Positions 27,922-40,958 are shown, counted from the first letter of the stretch. The stretch is DNA of 64,000 bases from Solea solea (GCF_958295425.1 NC_081141.1:19065180-19129179); one strand, 5' to 3'. Program-made: numbers and translations. The notes: generated from the letters alone by a model not told the origin.

Positions 27922-28080
27922 GTAGAACGCTGTAGTTCTTTTTGTGGCTCGGACCAAGAACCAGAAGTTCCATAGTGCCAATGCAGACCTGCTCAGGCTT
28001 TGACAGAACTTCACTCTGCTGTAAGTTGAGGTACCATCAAAATAATCTTAGACATTATTTAAAGGTTGAAATCCTACATT
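27922..28080 (+). repeat. Dispersed repeat pair A, copy 2
   Basis: Second copy of the repeat at 9490-9640, about 18 kb away and in the same orientation. The two copies differ by several small indels, which indicates age. Confidence 0.65.
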
Positions 28081-31000
28081 TATTATTATAGTAATTAACG
28101 GACAGCGGCTTTAATACCATAGTCAGGAAAAATAAAACTAGGTCATTCCAAAACTGCCCATGGGTATTTTATAATCTACCAGATGATGATGAAGTTTGTT
28201 TGTTTGGGTTTAGGGAACCCAAGAAGGTTCAAGTCCAAACTCCATATCATGCAACAAGAACTTAACACTTCTTCCTAGTACTGAAATAAAATGTTTCCAG
28301 AACGCATACGTCTTTTGTCCTTTAGATCAGAGGTTCTCACATTATCATGTTAATATTTCACTGAGAGTCAGTGACCTCTTTGTTCTTCAACATGGATGAT
28401 TGATAAGAGCATTTTTTTTTTTTAACATTAAGCACGTGGCCAACACATTGCCCTCTGGACAAAGAAACTGTCTTTGTTTCAATCATTCCAAATGATTCCT
28501 GATAAAATTGAAAGAACAAACCACCACAAGATGAATGATGTTGCACTCAACGTACCAGTGATGTCTTTGCAAGCAAGCCAGTTGTTAGAGCTGTAAAAAC
28601 AATGTTTGAATTAGTTGTCAGTGCAAGAGGCACACAAATGAAACAAAAAGTTGATTTTAAGTATAGAATAATAAATGAATAAATCAACTACAGTCAGGTC
28701 ATGTTTGACCTTCTCCCATGTGACAAGAATACTGTTGTCAGTCCCATTAAGTTATTAAGTTATCATTTCTAAAAAATGGGCCCACCCGTTGACCAAAAGT
28801 CCATTTCATTGTCATCAGAGATTTGTTCAATTGTTTATATCGTGAAAAGCGGCCAATGACCAAAAACTTGAACAGCAAGAACAAAAGAGATGTGTTGGCC
28901 ACGCGATAATAATGTCAAACACTAACAATAGACAGTGTGCTGTAGCACGAAACCTCAGACACCCTGCCAGTCCTTTGTTCTGTCAAATGGTCTATTCCAG
29001 TCCCCATATGTTCACCTCTGCACATGCTTAATGATCACAGCTTAGCAGCCTGCAGCCAAGCACACACACACAAAACACACTCATGCTCACCCAGAGACAA
29101 GGTCCACCCATTAATGGTATGATAATCTGCTCCTCTGAATGACATTTAATGCATTACCCATGTGAATAAAAAAGGGGGGAGACCCACCCCATTTCACCAG
29201 CTGGAGACAACATGTGTACAGTCTCTGTTGTATATAAATTGTGCTTCATATCAAAAGTGAGGACAACATAATACAGCATTAGCCGAAATCACTTTAAAAA
29301 TGAAAACAACAACATTAACAACTTATTTTAGAGTGGGAAAAAAAGTAATTTGTTAAAAAGGAGGACGATTCTGCCTTGTAATAATATAACGTGAAGGAAA
29401 GTGTCCACTGATGAGAACCATTTCCACAGACATTGGCGAGGCATTATTGTTTGGTGGAAAATAGACGAGTGGAAAGTGTAGATGTTTTTCAGATGTTTGT
29501 TTGTTGATGTAGGCGTCTCCTTCAGTTATGATGAGAAAAAGAGCAGCGCGTAAAACCTAAAAATCAGCAAGCTAAATACAGTGAGCTTAAAAGTAACCCA
29601 AAACTCCAAAATAATCACACAAATCCATCTGTAAACAAAGATGACTTTGCTCGCAGGTGCATCCACCTAATGAAAGAGAGGCTGTTTATACTGGAGAGAG
29701 TATTTTTCTGCGAGCGACCTAATCGGTATAACCCCTCAAGACTGATATAAACCTACCTAATCCCACAACCCATCACTGTAAACACTCCACTGTTACGGTT
29801 TGTGTTTTTTTTCTTCCTCATCAAGTGTAAATATATGAAAAGGCTTGGCAAAGCAGATACATTGAAATAATACAGTAAAGGTAATGGTTAAATGTGTGCT
29901 AATGGGAAACAGACAAAGACAGCAGACAGAAAAGTGATACTAACAATAAACTGAGATACGGGCAAAGGTTCATTTTCCTTTGTTTTGGTCAGAGTGAAGA
30001 GAGTGAAAATCTCCCACGTAAACAAGTACATACAAATGTGATTTTTGTCTTGATTAAATGTATATAAGCTGTTATACTGAGCTCATTATCAGAAGCAAGT
30101 ATCTCCCGTCTGAGCTCAGTCAGTGTTTATAACCGCACAGTTTCACAGTGGAAAATATTTCCCCAGCTTACCAGCCAACAAGACAGAGATAGACAAACAC
30201 GCTGAGGGATAGACCGCTTAGCCAAAACGATTGTCCGTCCTAAGAAAGATAAACTCGGGAAAACCAGGCTTCAGTCATACAGAGACATGTTCACACAGGT
30301 GCAAACACACACACACACACAAGAACCGTACACACATTCACTTAATGCTTGGGTCAAGTCCGAGTCAATCAGGGAGCAACATTTCAAAAGCCAAGTGTAA
30401 TGTTTCCTCGAGGACATACTGAGCACAAAATGTCAGACAGACCATCCAACCCTTAAGACTTTAGGGATCAGCTGCTCCTCATCATTTCTTCCACCAACCA
30501 TTTGTTAGTCACTGACCCCTCCTCTTTAGCCGCACCACCACAGGGGATACATTTACATTTTTAATAAAAATGAATTAAGAGCAGGCTGTTATCCATCTAT
30601 CTATCCATCTACAGAAATATTTAGTCCTTGTTGCATACTGCATTTGACAATGTGTTCTTAAGTTATGGTGTGTTAATATAAAACATTTTTAAAGTTGCAG
30701 TATACATGCACACTTTTACCATAATATAATGAAAATTAGAAATAGAGGGATGACTTGCAGCTGGAAAAATTAAAAACTTACTTTGGTAAGGAGAACAACT
30801 GTTCCACTCCAGGAACATCTTGGAAAAGGGAATATGAATTATTAAGCCTTTGGGGAAACAAAATATTTTTGTTTTTGTTTTTTAGGTTTCCAAGTCAGAC
30901 ATCGGCAGTGGCTAAATTGTGGTATGATCGACATCCATTGGCACAGTCAGTTTATTGTCTTTTCCTGTCTTTCTTTTCTGGATACTAACTGCCAAAAAAA

Positions 31001-31799
31001 CATGGGTGGCTACTACATAAAACTGCATTTGTGTAAGTTTTTTAATGACATCACAGCTTTGGTATTGTTTTTTTTTAGTCAAAGTAAACAATGATAACAT
31101 GACCTGTTATCATCCTGCAATCTTCTGTAATGTGTGCCGATTATGTCACACACGCACACACACATACCTGTGCGGGATCCTGTCATCTCATACTGACCTG
31201 GCAGTTTGTCATAACTTCTCATGATAGCTATACAGTACCTCGTTCAAACAGCATCTGTTATATCAGCCTGCATGTCATGACACAGACTTTGGTGGATATT
31301 GAATTATGTGGGGATTGTGATCTTCCTACCCATTTTAGGCAAAACACACGGACAGACAGACGGAGAGTGGGAGGTGCAATCTGTAGACTTTCGTGCCTTC
31401 AAAATACTTTGCTTCCTTCCTCTGCAGACGACAGCATCTGTTCTGCACTGACTGTGGAGAAGTAAACACAAGGAGGTGGAGTGAGGTGAACAGGATTGTA
31501 GAAAGAAAAAAAGTAAGCAGTAACTTGGAAGTATGTAAGTAAGTAAGTATGATGGAAGTCAAAAAAACTGATACAGTTCTTCATGTGGTTGTGACCCATC
31601 TGTAGTTGTTGTACGTACAATGCAAATGAATGCCAGTACTGTTACTGTTATAGTATTGCACTGTCAAACTGTACCTGTACTGTCTCTCTGGTGTCATTGT
31701 TCTTGTCTCTCTCTCTCTCTGCCTCTCTTTCCCAGTGACTCCTCCATCTTCCCCTTCCCCCTTGTCTGTCCTGTCCGATTATCCCACATCACAGTCTGG

Positions 31800-31802
31800 A
31801 AA

Positions 31803-31861
<59 letters not shown>

Positions 31862-31862
31862 G
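31800..31862 (+). repeat. (AAAT)n microsatellite
   Basis: About 15 uninterrupted AAAT units. Confidence 0.97.
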
Positions 31863-32584
31863 AATAAAAACAATAATAATTACAGGCTGGGTATCACAGA
31901 CTCTTCCTGTGCACAGCAAATCTGTTAGTGTAGCATGGCCTATAGGTAGTGGACAGGACAAAAAAGTGGAAGCCAAGTTAGTCATGATTGAACAGAACCG
32001 CTGCTTAAGCATGATAAAATGGTGTGTGTGTGTGTGTAAATGCATGGTTTGCCTATCTCATATAGCCTATATCAGTGACCAGCAGGGTCTCATGGGGAAT
32101 TCAAAGCATCTGCCCCATTTAAGGCAGACTAAAGAATGACCAAACATCAATATATCTCCACCACACACACACTTGCTTTCCCTGCCTGTGTGTCTATGTA
32201 GCCTATTTTGCCATATGTAAAAATAAACGCAATCTTCAGGGACACAAACATGTTTTTTTTCCATGTACAGTAGTAGAAAGCAACTACACTACACAGACAG
32301 GAGGACTCAAGTGAGCATTAGCCTATTCATTTTAGAAAAGAAAAGAAATGTGACCCCAAAATGTAGCTTGATTAATTAAATTAAATATACGTAGCTAACA
32401 ATATAAGCTAGGACAGAAAAGGCATTTTCTCTGCATGTTAAACAGGTGTTTATAACTCACCATGTGACTTCTCCTTATCCATGGTTGATTTTATTTCCCG
32501 TGTCTTCAACATATTGAGCTTCTTTGTGGAATTGGTCCCCTCAGTAATGCAGGAACGTCATTACACACCGTTTTGTGCTTTTTT

Positions 32585-32703
32585 GGACGACATACTAAAC
32601 TATGACATTTCGGACGACATACTAAACTATGACTTTTTGGACGACATACTAAACTATAACTTTTTGGTGATTTTTTTGGACGACATACTACTACAAACTG
32701 TGA
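32585..32703 (+). repeat. 27-bp minisatellite
   Basis: Units begin GGACGACATACTAAACTATG at 32585, 32612 and 32639, exactly 27 bp apart. A fourth, diverged unit starts at 32678 after a 12-bp insertion. Confidence 0.85.
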
Positions 32704-34878
32704 CATCTTGGTCTCTCCTCTTGTACCGGAACCACAGCTAGCGCGTGCTCGTGAGTGGGTGGGGCCTTTACAAGAGTCTCCTCCTCTCAGGTAGGACAGT
32801 TGTTCTTTTGACTGTTTATTATGTATCTCCACTTTCAGTCCAAGTGTAACTGCACGAGCTAATTCACTGCACTGTGTAAATCTATTTTGCAAATATGATT
32901 CTCTACATCCATCTAGTGGCCATTTTCCATCATTACACGTGAAATAACCATTTCCAATTTACCAATTTAAATGCTCACTCAGTTGTTTTAAGTATGATTA
33001 TTCCAACCTCTGTGTCTACTCAACAATGTCTGTTATGGAAAGTATACATTTTAGAACATTTTAGAAAAATACAATATATAATGTACTTTACTTCAGTAGC
33101 TCTCTTCTGCTGGCACACACACATACACACAAGGAATTCAAATAACTTTATTGTGCCTGCAGGTACTGTGACATTATTGCTGTGGTACACAGGAAATGAA
33201 AGTGGAACATGAAACAACAGCAAAGAGGATTCAGAGGTTACATTGTGTTGCACACACTTCAGCATAACCAGCATTTGAAACAAGCAAATTACTGTGGATT
33301 AATGAAAATCCTATGATCACTTCATAGGGCAAAATAGATGTGGAAATGATGCGGACACAAGGACAGGAGGATTTATCTCAGTCACTGCTCTTGTCTTCAG
33401 CTGATGTAGGCAAAATAACTTGCGATTCATTAAGTCTACCTGGAAAAGTTGTTTTTTATTCCATTGGTCACTCTACAGCTTCTACGACACTGTCATCTAT
33501 TTAAGTGAACAATACTGTAATGATAATGTAGTATAAGCAAAAAAACAACACAGCTCATTGGAATATATTATAAAAATACTTGTTCAAGTGAGTAATTTCT
33601 CCCCTCTCTGCTAGTCTATGTATCAGTTACAGCCAATATTAGCTGCACCAACCATTATTCAGTAATGACAGTTCTTTGTACATTCAACTTAATAAATAAT
33701 ACAAAATTTATAAAGCTCAGCAACAAAACAAAAATGAAAAACAAAACCAGTGTGCGAGAAACAGTCTTGCAACTACAATTTACTTTAAAATAAATAATTG
33801 CTGATGTTGAGCATGTAAACAATTATATATCGTCATTATAAAGCAAAGTTTCCAAAAACGACCTGTTCAGTGCAGACCTTAGACCAGGGGTTAAAGGTAA
33901 AGTCATTTCTGCTTTTCACACCATCAGGATAATCAAATGTGCTCTTCTCAAATTGATTTTTAGCTAAATGTGAGATTAAAAATGTTTCACACACCAATAT
34001 GAAAAGTGCATATTGCATAATGTGTATAGCTATTAAAACCAGCATATGTGGTGCAAGTATCAAAATGCTAAAAAGCAGATGACACCTGTCTCAATTTACA
34101 CTTGTTTAAATAAGCTTCCTGTTGTGTTTGCACTAACACTCCTGGATGCTGCAAAATTAGCTCTAGATTTGACAACATTTAGACAAATTAGGATGAAGAA
34201 CAGCTATCATTCTGTCCATATTATCAGTAGAGTGATTATAATCTGTCGAAAATGCAGTTTACAGTCTCCAGTGAACATCTTTGGAAATATGTATGGCATA
34301 AATCATATCAAATAAAAGTGGTGCAGCTGTTAATGTGACAATGAAAGCACACACGCACATTATTGGAATCAACATTGTAGCCGTCAGGAGCAACAAAAAC
34401 AGTGCAAATATTCCTTTTTTTTATAAATATACATAATTCAAAATAGCAGTGGAGCATTTATTGAAACAATATTCACACAATTGGCAAGACGTACAAAAGT
34501 CACCACAAAGAACATGTAAAATAAAAAAGTTCATAAAGACATATATCTGGCCTCACTTCGGTCTTTTTGACCCGTAATCTTTTGCAAATATTACTTTGAA
34601 TCGTAAATGCTTGCCTCAATTGTCTTGTCTAAATAGCTAAAGTAAAACATGGGCTCCGGGCTTATGACAGTATGTTGCACTTGTCATTTTTGAGGGATCT
34701 AATAAAACTATGCTCCAATCCATTCTACCCCTCAGGGTCCCCGTGTCCCTGCCTCATCTGAGAAATACAGCATTCCACATCATACTGATTTATCTGCTGG
34801 ATCAACCTTTCTCCTGCTCTTTTGTTATCTAAGAAACAGAGTGGTGTAATTTTATCAGCAATGACTGAAGGTACAAGA

Positions 34879-34884
34879 TTTATT
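34879..34884 (-). promoter_or_regulatory. candidate polyadenylation signal for opn4x
   Basis: AATAAA on the minus strand lies about 115 bases past the opn4x stop codon. It is the first such hexamer downstream. A second lies near 34456. Confidence 0.45.
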
Positions 34885-34998
34885 ACAGTAGATTAATATA
34901 CTGCTTTTTCCACAGCAACTCTGTGCCTGTACAGTGTGTGTGATTTGTGGTCCAATAATGAAAAAAGGACACAAGGGTAAATACAGAAGTCCAGCTCA

Positions 34999-36742
34999 TC
35001 ATAACAGCAGCTCCACAGCCTCAAAGACTTCTGATGAGAAGGTTGAGCTGACAAAAACATGGTTCTCCACTGACTCAACACTCTCTTCCAAGCAGCAGCT
35101 GTCACGGTTGATGAGGCTGCTTTCAGCAGTGGGACTGATGACAATAATACGCGGAACAACCTGAGGCGACAATTGATCAGTTGAGGAGACTTTTTCCTGA
35201 AAATTAAAGGAATTAAACGAGTCGCTCTTGTGGCTGTTCAGTCTATCGTCGATGCTGCGTTTCTCCTCCCCAGCATCTGACAGATCATTGGTCAGGCTCT
35301 GGCTGCGCCTCCCGGTAAGAACTAGTAGAGGGACAGTGGCGATGGTCAGAGAGCTGGATACCAGTTCATGCTCACATGTGCTCGACGATTCATTCATGGT
35401 AGATGAACACTAACAAACAAAGACACAAGAACAAAAAATTATTTGATAAGTAGATGATGCACGATTGCATGCAGACACACTTTCAAGATCGTTTTCAAAT
35501 TCGGCGTACACTCAATAATTTCTCACCCGCTCTACTGGATTGGTCTTGGTGTGCCTCTCTGATTGTTTGTGATAGGACCTCCCCCTTCTAGAACGACCAT
35601 ATGACGATGTGTTTCTGAAGGAACCACCTGACCTCCTGCCCAAAGGCCCCATCTGTACATCTTTCAGTACCTGCAGGAGAGAACAGAAATGATTGAGCCG
35701 GATTAAACCGAGCTACATTCAAATAATCCATTGTTATGGATGGTGTTTACATGAGCTTACAGTTAATAGTGCATGTGTCAGAGATAAACAACGTTACAAT
35801 ATAAAGGTTAGACGTTTGTAATTATCAGTTCAATCAGCTTCGTATACGAAAAAAAAAATCAAATCATTTAAAAGAAAATCAGAAACATTCGGATAGAGAA
35901 TTGATCTTATATACAATCACCATGTCTGTGGAGTTGGAGGCTGCTGTAATGAAGTGTGTCCTTGATGCTGTGGACTGTCTACTGATGACAGAGTCCCCAA
36001 ATGAAGACTCGCTGATGGAGGAGGACGAGATGCATTCTTTCCGAGGAGTGGGAGACAGAAACCGGAGGAGGGGGAACTTCTCTGCGAGAGTCCTCCTAAA
36101 ATACAGTATATGCAGAGTTGTAATGTAACACAAGTACAAGTACTTTGCCACTGTACTTAAGTACAAAATTCACATATCTGTACTTTACTTTATTTATATT
36201 TCTAGCAATTTGTTACTACCAAATAAAATCAGAAGAAGAAGAGTTAGTAATCTATATTTTTATAGCACTTTTCTAATCCTAATTATTCACAATCACAAAA
36301 ATTAAAGTACATTTCATATCAGAAAATTACTTTTGATACTTAAGTACAGTAAGTGTCATATACTTTAAGACTTTAACTTAAGTAATATTATTATAAAAAA
36401 GTGACTTCAAGTGACTATCTTACCAAAGTCATTTTCTGGTAAGATAACTTTACTGTACTTTATACAAGATTGAGTATAAGTAAATGCAAATAAATGAAAA
36501 CATCTCAATTTCTCCAAATGGTGTTTACTTAAAACGTTGTAACGTCCATTTCAGGTCCAGACGAACCATGCTTTACCTGTATTTGTTATGTATGATAGCG
36601 TAGATGATGGGATTGTAGATTGCGGAGGCTTTTGCTATCACTGCAGGGACGGCCTTGGAATATGGCGTCAAGATGTTGGCATGCCTGAATGAGACAGCAC
36701 AGAGGAAAAATAACGTATTTGTCATCATGTGATTCACTTATG

Positions 36743-36787
<45 letters not shown>

Positions 36788-39352
36788 GTAAGCAGTGAAA
36801 AGATGTCATTTTAGAGTGATGTAACTACATTCCCTCCTCCTGCACTTCTCAGGACAGACATGTGTTTGAATGAATATTATGGCAGGGTATTAGAAAGTAC
36901 GTCGTCTGTTCTTTGTCCCTTATTTAAGACACTTGTCCTCTACGAGACGCAACATTATGTAACACCACGTGTAACGCTTTTTTTTTTTCATGCTTACTCA
37001 AAATCACAAAATCCCATGTCACGTGGAACGTTTAGTTTTACTGCCACACTGCTGTGTTTATTCAGAATGTCGTTTCCACAGAGCCTGACCCATGTCATTT
37101 GAATATATACTATACGTATAATGGAATAATCATTTGTGATCATTTTTGGTAATGTCAAGAAAGCAACTTAAAATGGAATGAAAACGGATTTCAATTTAAC
37201 ACACAATGATTGTTTTCATGCACGAGTATATGCATAAAAAGCATTCAGTCAGTCTTACCCAGCCCAGGAAATCAGCGTGACGCAGGCGTATGGTGACCAG
37301 GAGAGGACATAAACCACAATGACAACAAAGGCAATCTTTGCCAACTTCCACTCACTCCTGATGGACTTCTGCTTGATGACAGTGGATCTCCTCACCTGAG
37401 TCCCGAGACGTTCTACCTCCCTATAGGCGGAGCGGGACACCGGAAAGAAGCAGTTACAGAGAAAGCTAGAACTTCAAAAAACAAAAACAAAAAAAGGGTT
37501 CTTTGATATAAAGGTGATATACCTGGTTGTCTTTCTTATGGACAGAAACATGAAAACATAGCAGTAGAAGATGATTCCCAGTGGGATAAAGAAAACAAAA
37601 CAGCAAAGCATCATGGTGTAGCTCCTGTTGGCCAATGAGTATGTGACATAATCCCATGTGCAAGACGTCATCAGTCCTTCAGGGATATACGAGCCTAGAA
37701 GTGGAAATGGACATTTTAGGTGTGACATCAGGTTCAACAACAGGGCTTCAGCATGTCTAAGATAGGATACTCACTCCAGCCAACCAGAGGAGCCAGACTC
37801 CAAGCCAAAGAGTAAAGCCAGACCATGAGGATCACCAAGGTGGTTCTTCGTTTGGAGCTCCAGTTGATCGCACGCAGTGGCTTGGTGATCACCATGTAGC
37901 GGTCGATGGAGATGGCCAACAGGTTTATCATGGAGGCGATGCCAAACAAGGCACCGCAGAACGCGTACATCTTACAGCCTACAGGGAATGAGTGACGTAA
38001 ATATGACTCAGCAGCAGTGTATGCATTTATGATTATGGAATACAGGCTCTGTGTTCAAGGCAACAGAACATATTAGAAGATAAAATGGTAACACTTTACA
38101 TTACAGTACAGTAACAAAATGATAATTAAGTGGTAACAGTTTTGTAAAAGGAAGGTGATATTAGGGTAATACCATATTATTTCTAGAAAATGTGTACTTG
38201 GATATTACTTTTGAAATAACATGGTATTAATGTAATATTATCTCCTTATTATAAAAAAAAATATGTCCACTGTTATATCCAAAGTGGAAATTGCATCACC
38301 AATCTTACCAAACAATAACCATACTATAAAGATTTTGTTACTGGACTGTAAAGGGTAAAGTGTTTTCCAATAAAATATATAATTTACACATTAGAGCAGA
38401 AGATATTATAAAATAAAACGACATTTACCCATCTCTCCAAACACCCATTCCTTGTAGAGACAGTTGATGAAGAAAATGGGTGATTGAGTGAAGGCCATGA
38501 GGAAGTCACTGACTGCCAAGTTCATGATGAGGTAGTTGGGCAGGTTACGGAGTTTCTTATTACTGCACATGTACACACAGCAAAAAAGGATAAAGAAGGA
38601 CGTTTTTATGTTCAGTACAAAACACATATTCTCCTCCTCCTGTATGATACAGGTCCTGGTCCAATTTTTTTGTTTGGTTTGTTGTTTTTCAAGTCGTTTT
38701 AAGTCATTTAAGAAAGGGATTGGTTGACAATATACAATTTTGATCCATATGGTGTAATGGCGGACCATACATCTGATTTGTAATTCCAAAAATACTACAA
38801 TCACCAATTGTAACTCATCTCTTATCAAAACATTTGTGTGTTATTACATTTATCGGAATGCAATAGACACAAGGTAGTTAAATTGTGATGAATCAGTTGG
38901 TGAATTGGTGAACTCATCAACTCTGTGTGAACCTGCGTTCATGCCAGATAGAGTACGCAGCATATTGATCTTATCTGTTTGTCTCTCTTGTCACTTTTTA
39001 TTGATAAAACTCTGTGTGCAGTTCTACTGAAACAAGAACCTCATCCTTAATAACAAGTTTACTTATGTATGTTTATGGCACAGCCAGTGTTCTATGTGTG
39101 GCTCAGAGTCTGTGCGTGTGCCTATCACTGGAACATGCACATTATTCCAAGAAAATCAGCCAAGTGCTTGGATGATCCTTACCCACCACGCCCCTCATTC
39201 ACTCTGTTTTCCCAGATCCCATGAAATCATGCACATTTCTGATTCAGTGGACACAAATTATCACCACGGCACAATGGAGGGTCCATAATCTATCTAAAGT
39301 GATGGACAGATGGAATATAAAACCTCCTGACAATCCTCAAAACACGCGCACA

Positions 39353-39387
<35 letters not shown>

Positions 39388-40432
39388 TTTCGCTTTTTGA
39401 CCCAGTTTCCGTGAAACAATTAACGTCACTGACACAATGACAGATCAATGGAACGGCTGTCCAAATTACACAACACGTAACACACATATGTTAGTAGGCC
39501 CCCCCCCCCCCCCCCCCCGACCTCTTAAAGAAACAGAGAAATTCATTTGCTTGGAGAATGACATATAATATTGAAAAATTACTTATTATTTTGAACAGTA
39601 CCTGTTGCATGTGAACCCAATTAGATTGTGTGAATTTCACTAGTGCTTTTAACTACACTTTCTATTCAAAGTAGTCACAGCTGTTGTTCCAGCGTTTTCT
39701 TTTGTACCATACATTCGCGTACCATGTTTTTAAATCTGTCAAAGAAAAATAAATATAAATACTAACTAATATCAATCATGTAGTGCACCACTTGTTGCAC
39801 TTGTTGAGCACCGTGTAATGGCAAAAAAAAACTTTTGGCAAAGCAGTTCACATCATTTCTCAAGGACACTAGGGAGATTCAGTCCTGTGATCATGATGTT
39901 GCACTTTGTTGCCATGCAACTGAGATGCAAAGATTATTTTATTGGTAAATAAATAAATAAATAGGGACCCTTATTCTGCGGTAAATGAAATTTAAATTGA
40001 CGCTTGTCATTGTTGCCCAAACAATTTCTATTAAAAACACTGTGTTTTTTTTGTCGCCCACTTACACCCACAACTCAGGCTTTCTGTCCACATCTCCATC
40101 TGCACAACTCCGTGTGACGAGATGATGTCAGTGATTATCACATCTTCTCAGGCCTCTGACAGAGACGCGATGAGGGCTTATTCAGGCAGATGAGACGTGA
40201 GCGTTTTTGAAAGCTCTGAGCAAATCCATTGACAAGGAAAAGACACACATGACCTCTATACTCACCTATAGAAAGCGAACATAACCAAAGCATTGCCAAT
40301 GATGCCCATCATCCCGATGACAAAGACAAAAAAAGCGACAATGTAGTGAGCATGGTCGGGCACGTCCACCTTGCTGAAGAAGCTGCTCTGGGTGTGTGCT
40401 TTCTCTGGCTCCATGCTCTCAGTGGACCACAT
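34999..40432 (-). CDS. opn4x: Melanopsin, x type (opsin GPCR), complete
   Basis: Nine coding exons join in phase: 40266-40432, 38429-38562, 37775-37978, 37523-37694, 37259-37420, 36577-36684, 35921-36095, 35527-35670 and 34999-35409, giving 558 residues. The start at 40432 has an in-frame TGA two codons upstream. Opsin hallmarks are present: Cys102 and Cys180 for the conserved disulfide, Tyr105 at the vertebrate counterion position, Glu174 in loop 2 (the rhodopsin E181 position), Asp126-Arg127-Tyr128 at the end of TM3, Lys298 in IAKASAIYNP for the retinal Schiff base, and NPIIY at 304-308. Melanopsins signal through Gq in light-sensitive cells of retina, brain and skin (family knowledge). The NLPNYLIMNLAVSDFLMA and YIPEGLMTSCTWDY stretches and the pdlim5 neighbour point to opn4x rather than opn4m. 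The C-terminal tail (about 240 residues) is rich in Ser and Thr. The xa or xb copy cannot be decided. Confidence 0.95.
36125..36480 (-). repeat. Dispersed repeat (hAT-like, ACTTAAGTA-rich), copy 1 in opn4x intron
   Basis: Read on the minus strand it matches the copy at 63481-63650 (TATCTTACCAGAAAATGA, AAAGTCACTTTTT, TACTGTACTTAAGTA). It lies between the opn4x exons at 35921 and 36577. Confidence 0.7.
36743..36788 (+). repeat. (TCTA)n microsatellite
   Basis: About 11 TCTA units, in the opn4x intron between exons 36577 and 37259. Confidence 0.95.
39356..39384 (+). repeat. (CA)n microsatellite
   Basis: About 14 CA units in opn4x intron 1, about 115 bases left of the C20 run. Confidence 0.93.
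39499..39518 (+). repeat. C20 homopolymer
   Basis: Twenty consecutive C in opn4x intron 1. The transcribed (minus) strand product therefore carries G20. Confidence 0.95.
40266..40432 (-). CDS. opn4x: opn4x coding exon 1 (N-terminus and TM1)
   Basis: The exon encodes a short extracellular N-terminus of about 30 residues (MWSTESMEPEKAH...) and TM1 (VAFFVFVIGMMGIIGNALVM). It ends TATAG before GTGAGT, so codon 56 is split. No N-glycosylation sequon is seen in the N-terminus, which is unusual for an opsin. Confidence 0.9.
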
Positions 40433-40921
40433 GGCTCAAACACCTCAGCAGGACTACCAACCTGGCAGGATGCAGTAGGTCTACCAGGGTGTAATCCACT
40501 TGCTTTTGCTCATGTTGTGCCTCCATAGTTGTGTCATTTGACAAAATGTCTCTTCTTGATCCAGACTGATCACCAGATTCTGACACAGAGCAGCTGAATT
40601 CCACATGAGGCAGCTTAAACAAAAATAAAAAAAAGGCTTTTTGTCCAGCGGTGTTAGATGCCACTGTAGATGATGTCCATATTCCTTACAGGCAGCTGTT
40701 TATCTGGTCTGCATTTCCAACGCTTGTCTTCCACCTGTGCAGGTCCAACCTGTTACTGAGTTGAAAATATTCTTCAGTGAATTAAATCCCACACTTGCTT
40801 CACATTGTCATTGTCCGTCCACTCAGCGTGAGCCCTGCAGCCTCTTCACCCGTCGCACCAGCTGTGCACCAAGCTCTGAATCAGTGGCTTGTCTCTGATT
40901 GTCTTGCCAACTCTGCACTGT

Positions 40922-40923
<2 letters not shown>

Positions 40924-40952
<29 letters not shown>
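40924..40952 (+). repeat. (CT)n microsatellite
   Basis: About 14 CT units, roughly 490 bases upstream of the opn4x start codon; the minus strand reads (GA)n. Confidence 0.93.

Positions 40953-40958
<6 letters not shown>

Larger units (their letters stand above)
25703..34878. other. Intergenic region between pdlim5 and opn4x
   Basis: No coding exon was recognised. It contains the purine-rich tract at 26275-26610, one copy of a dispersed repeat at 27922-28080, a (TAAA)n array and a 27-bp minisatellite. Long stretches are ordinary AT-rich DNA. Confidence 0.6.

Noticed and set aside
32506..32892. 128-residue minus-strand frame with VCRPK repeats
   Set aside because: It reads through a 27-bp minisatellite; the frame stays open because 27 is a multiple of three.
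35901..36128. Plus-strand open frame opposite an opn4x exon
   Set aside because: It is the shadow of the minus-strand exon 35921-36095, whose phase and splice sites are consistent.
36743..36788. CRISPR-like array
   Set aside because: The repeat units are 4 bp without spacers; it is a microsatellite in a vertebrate intron.
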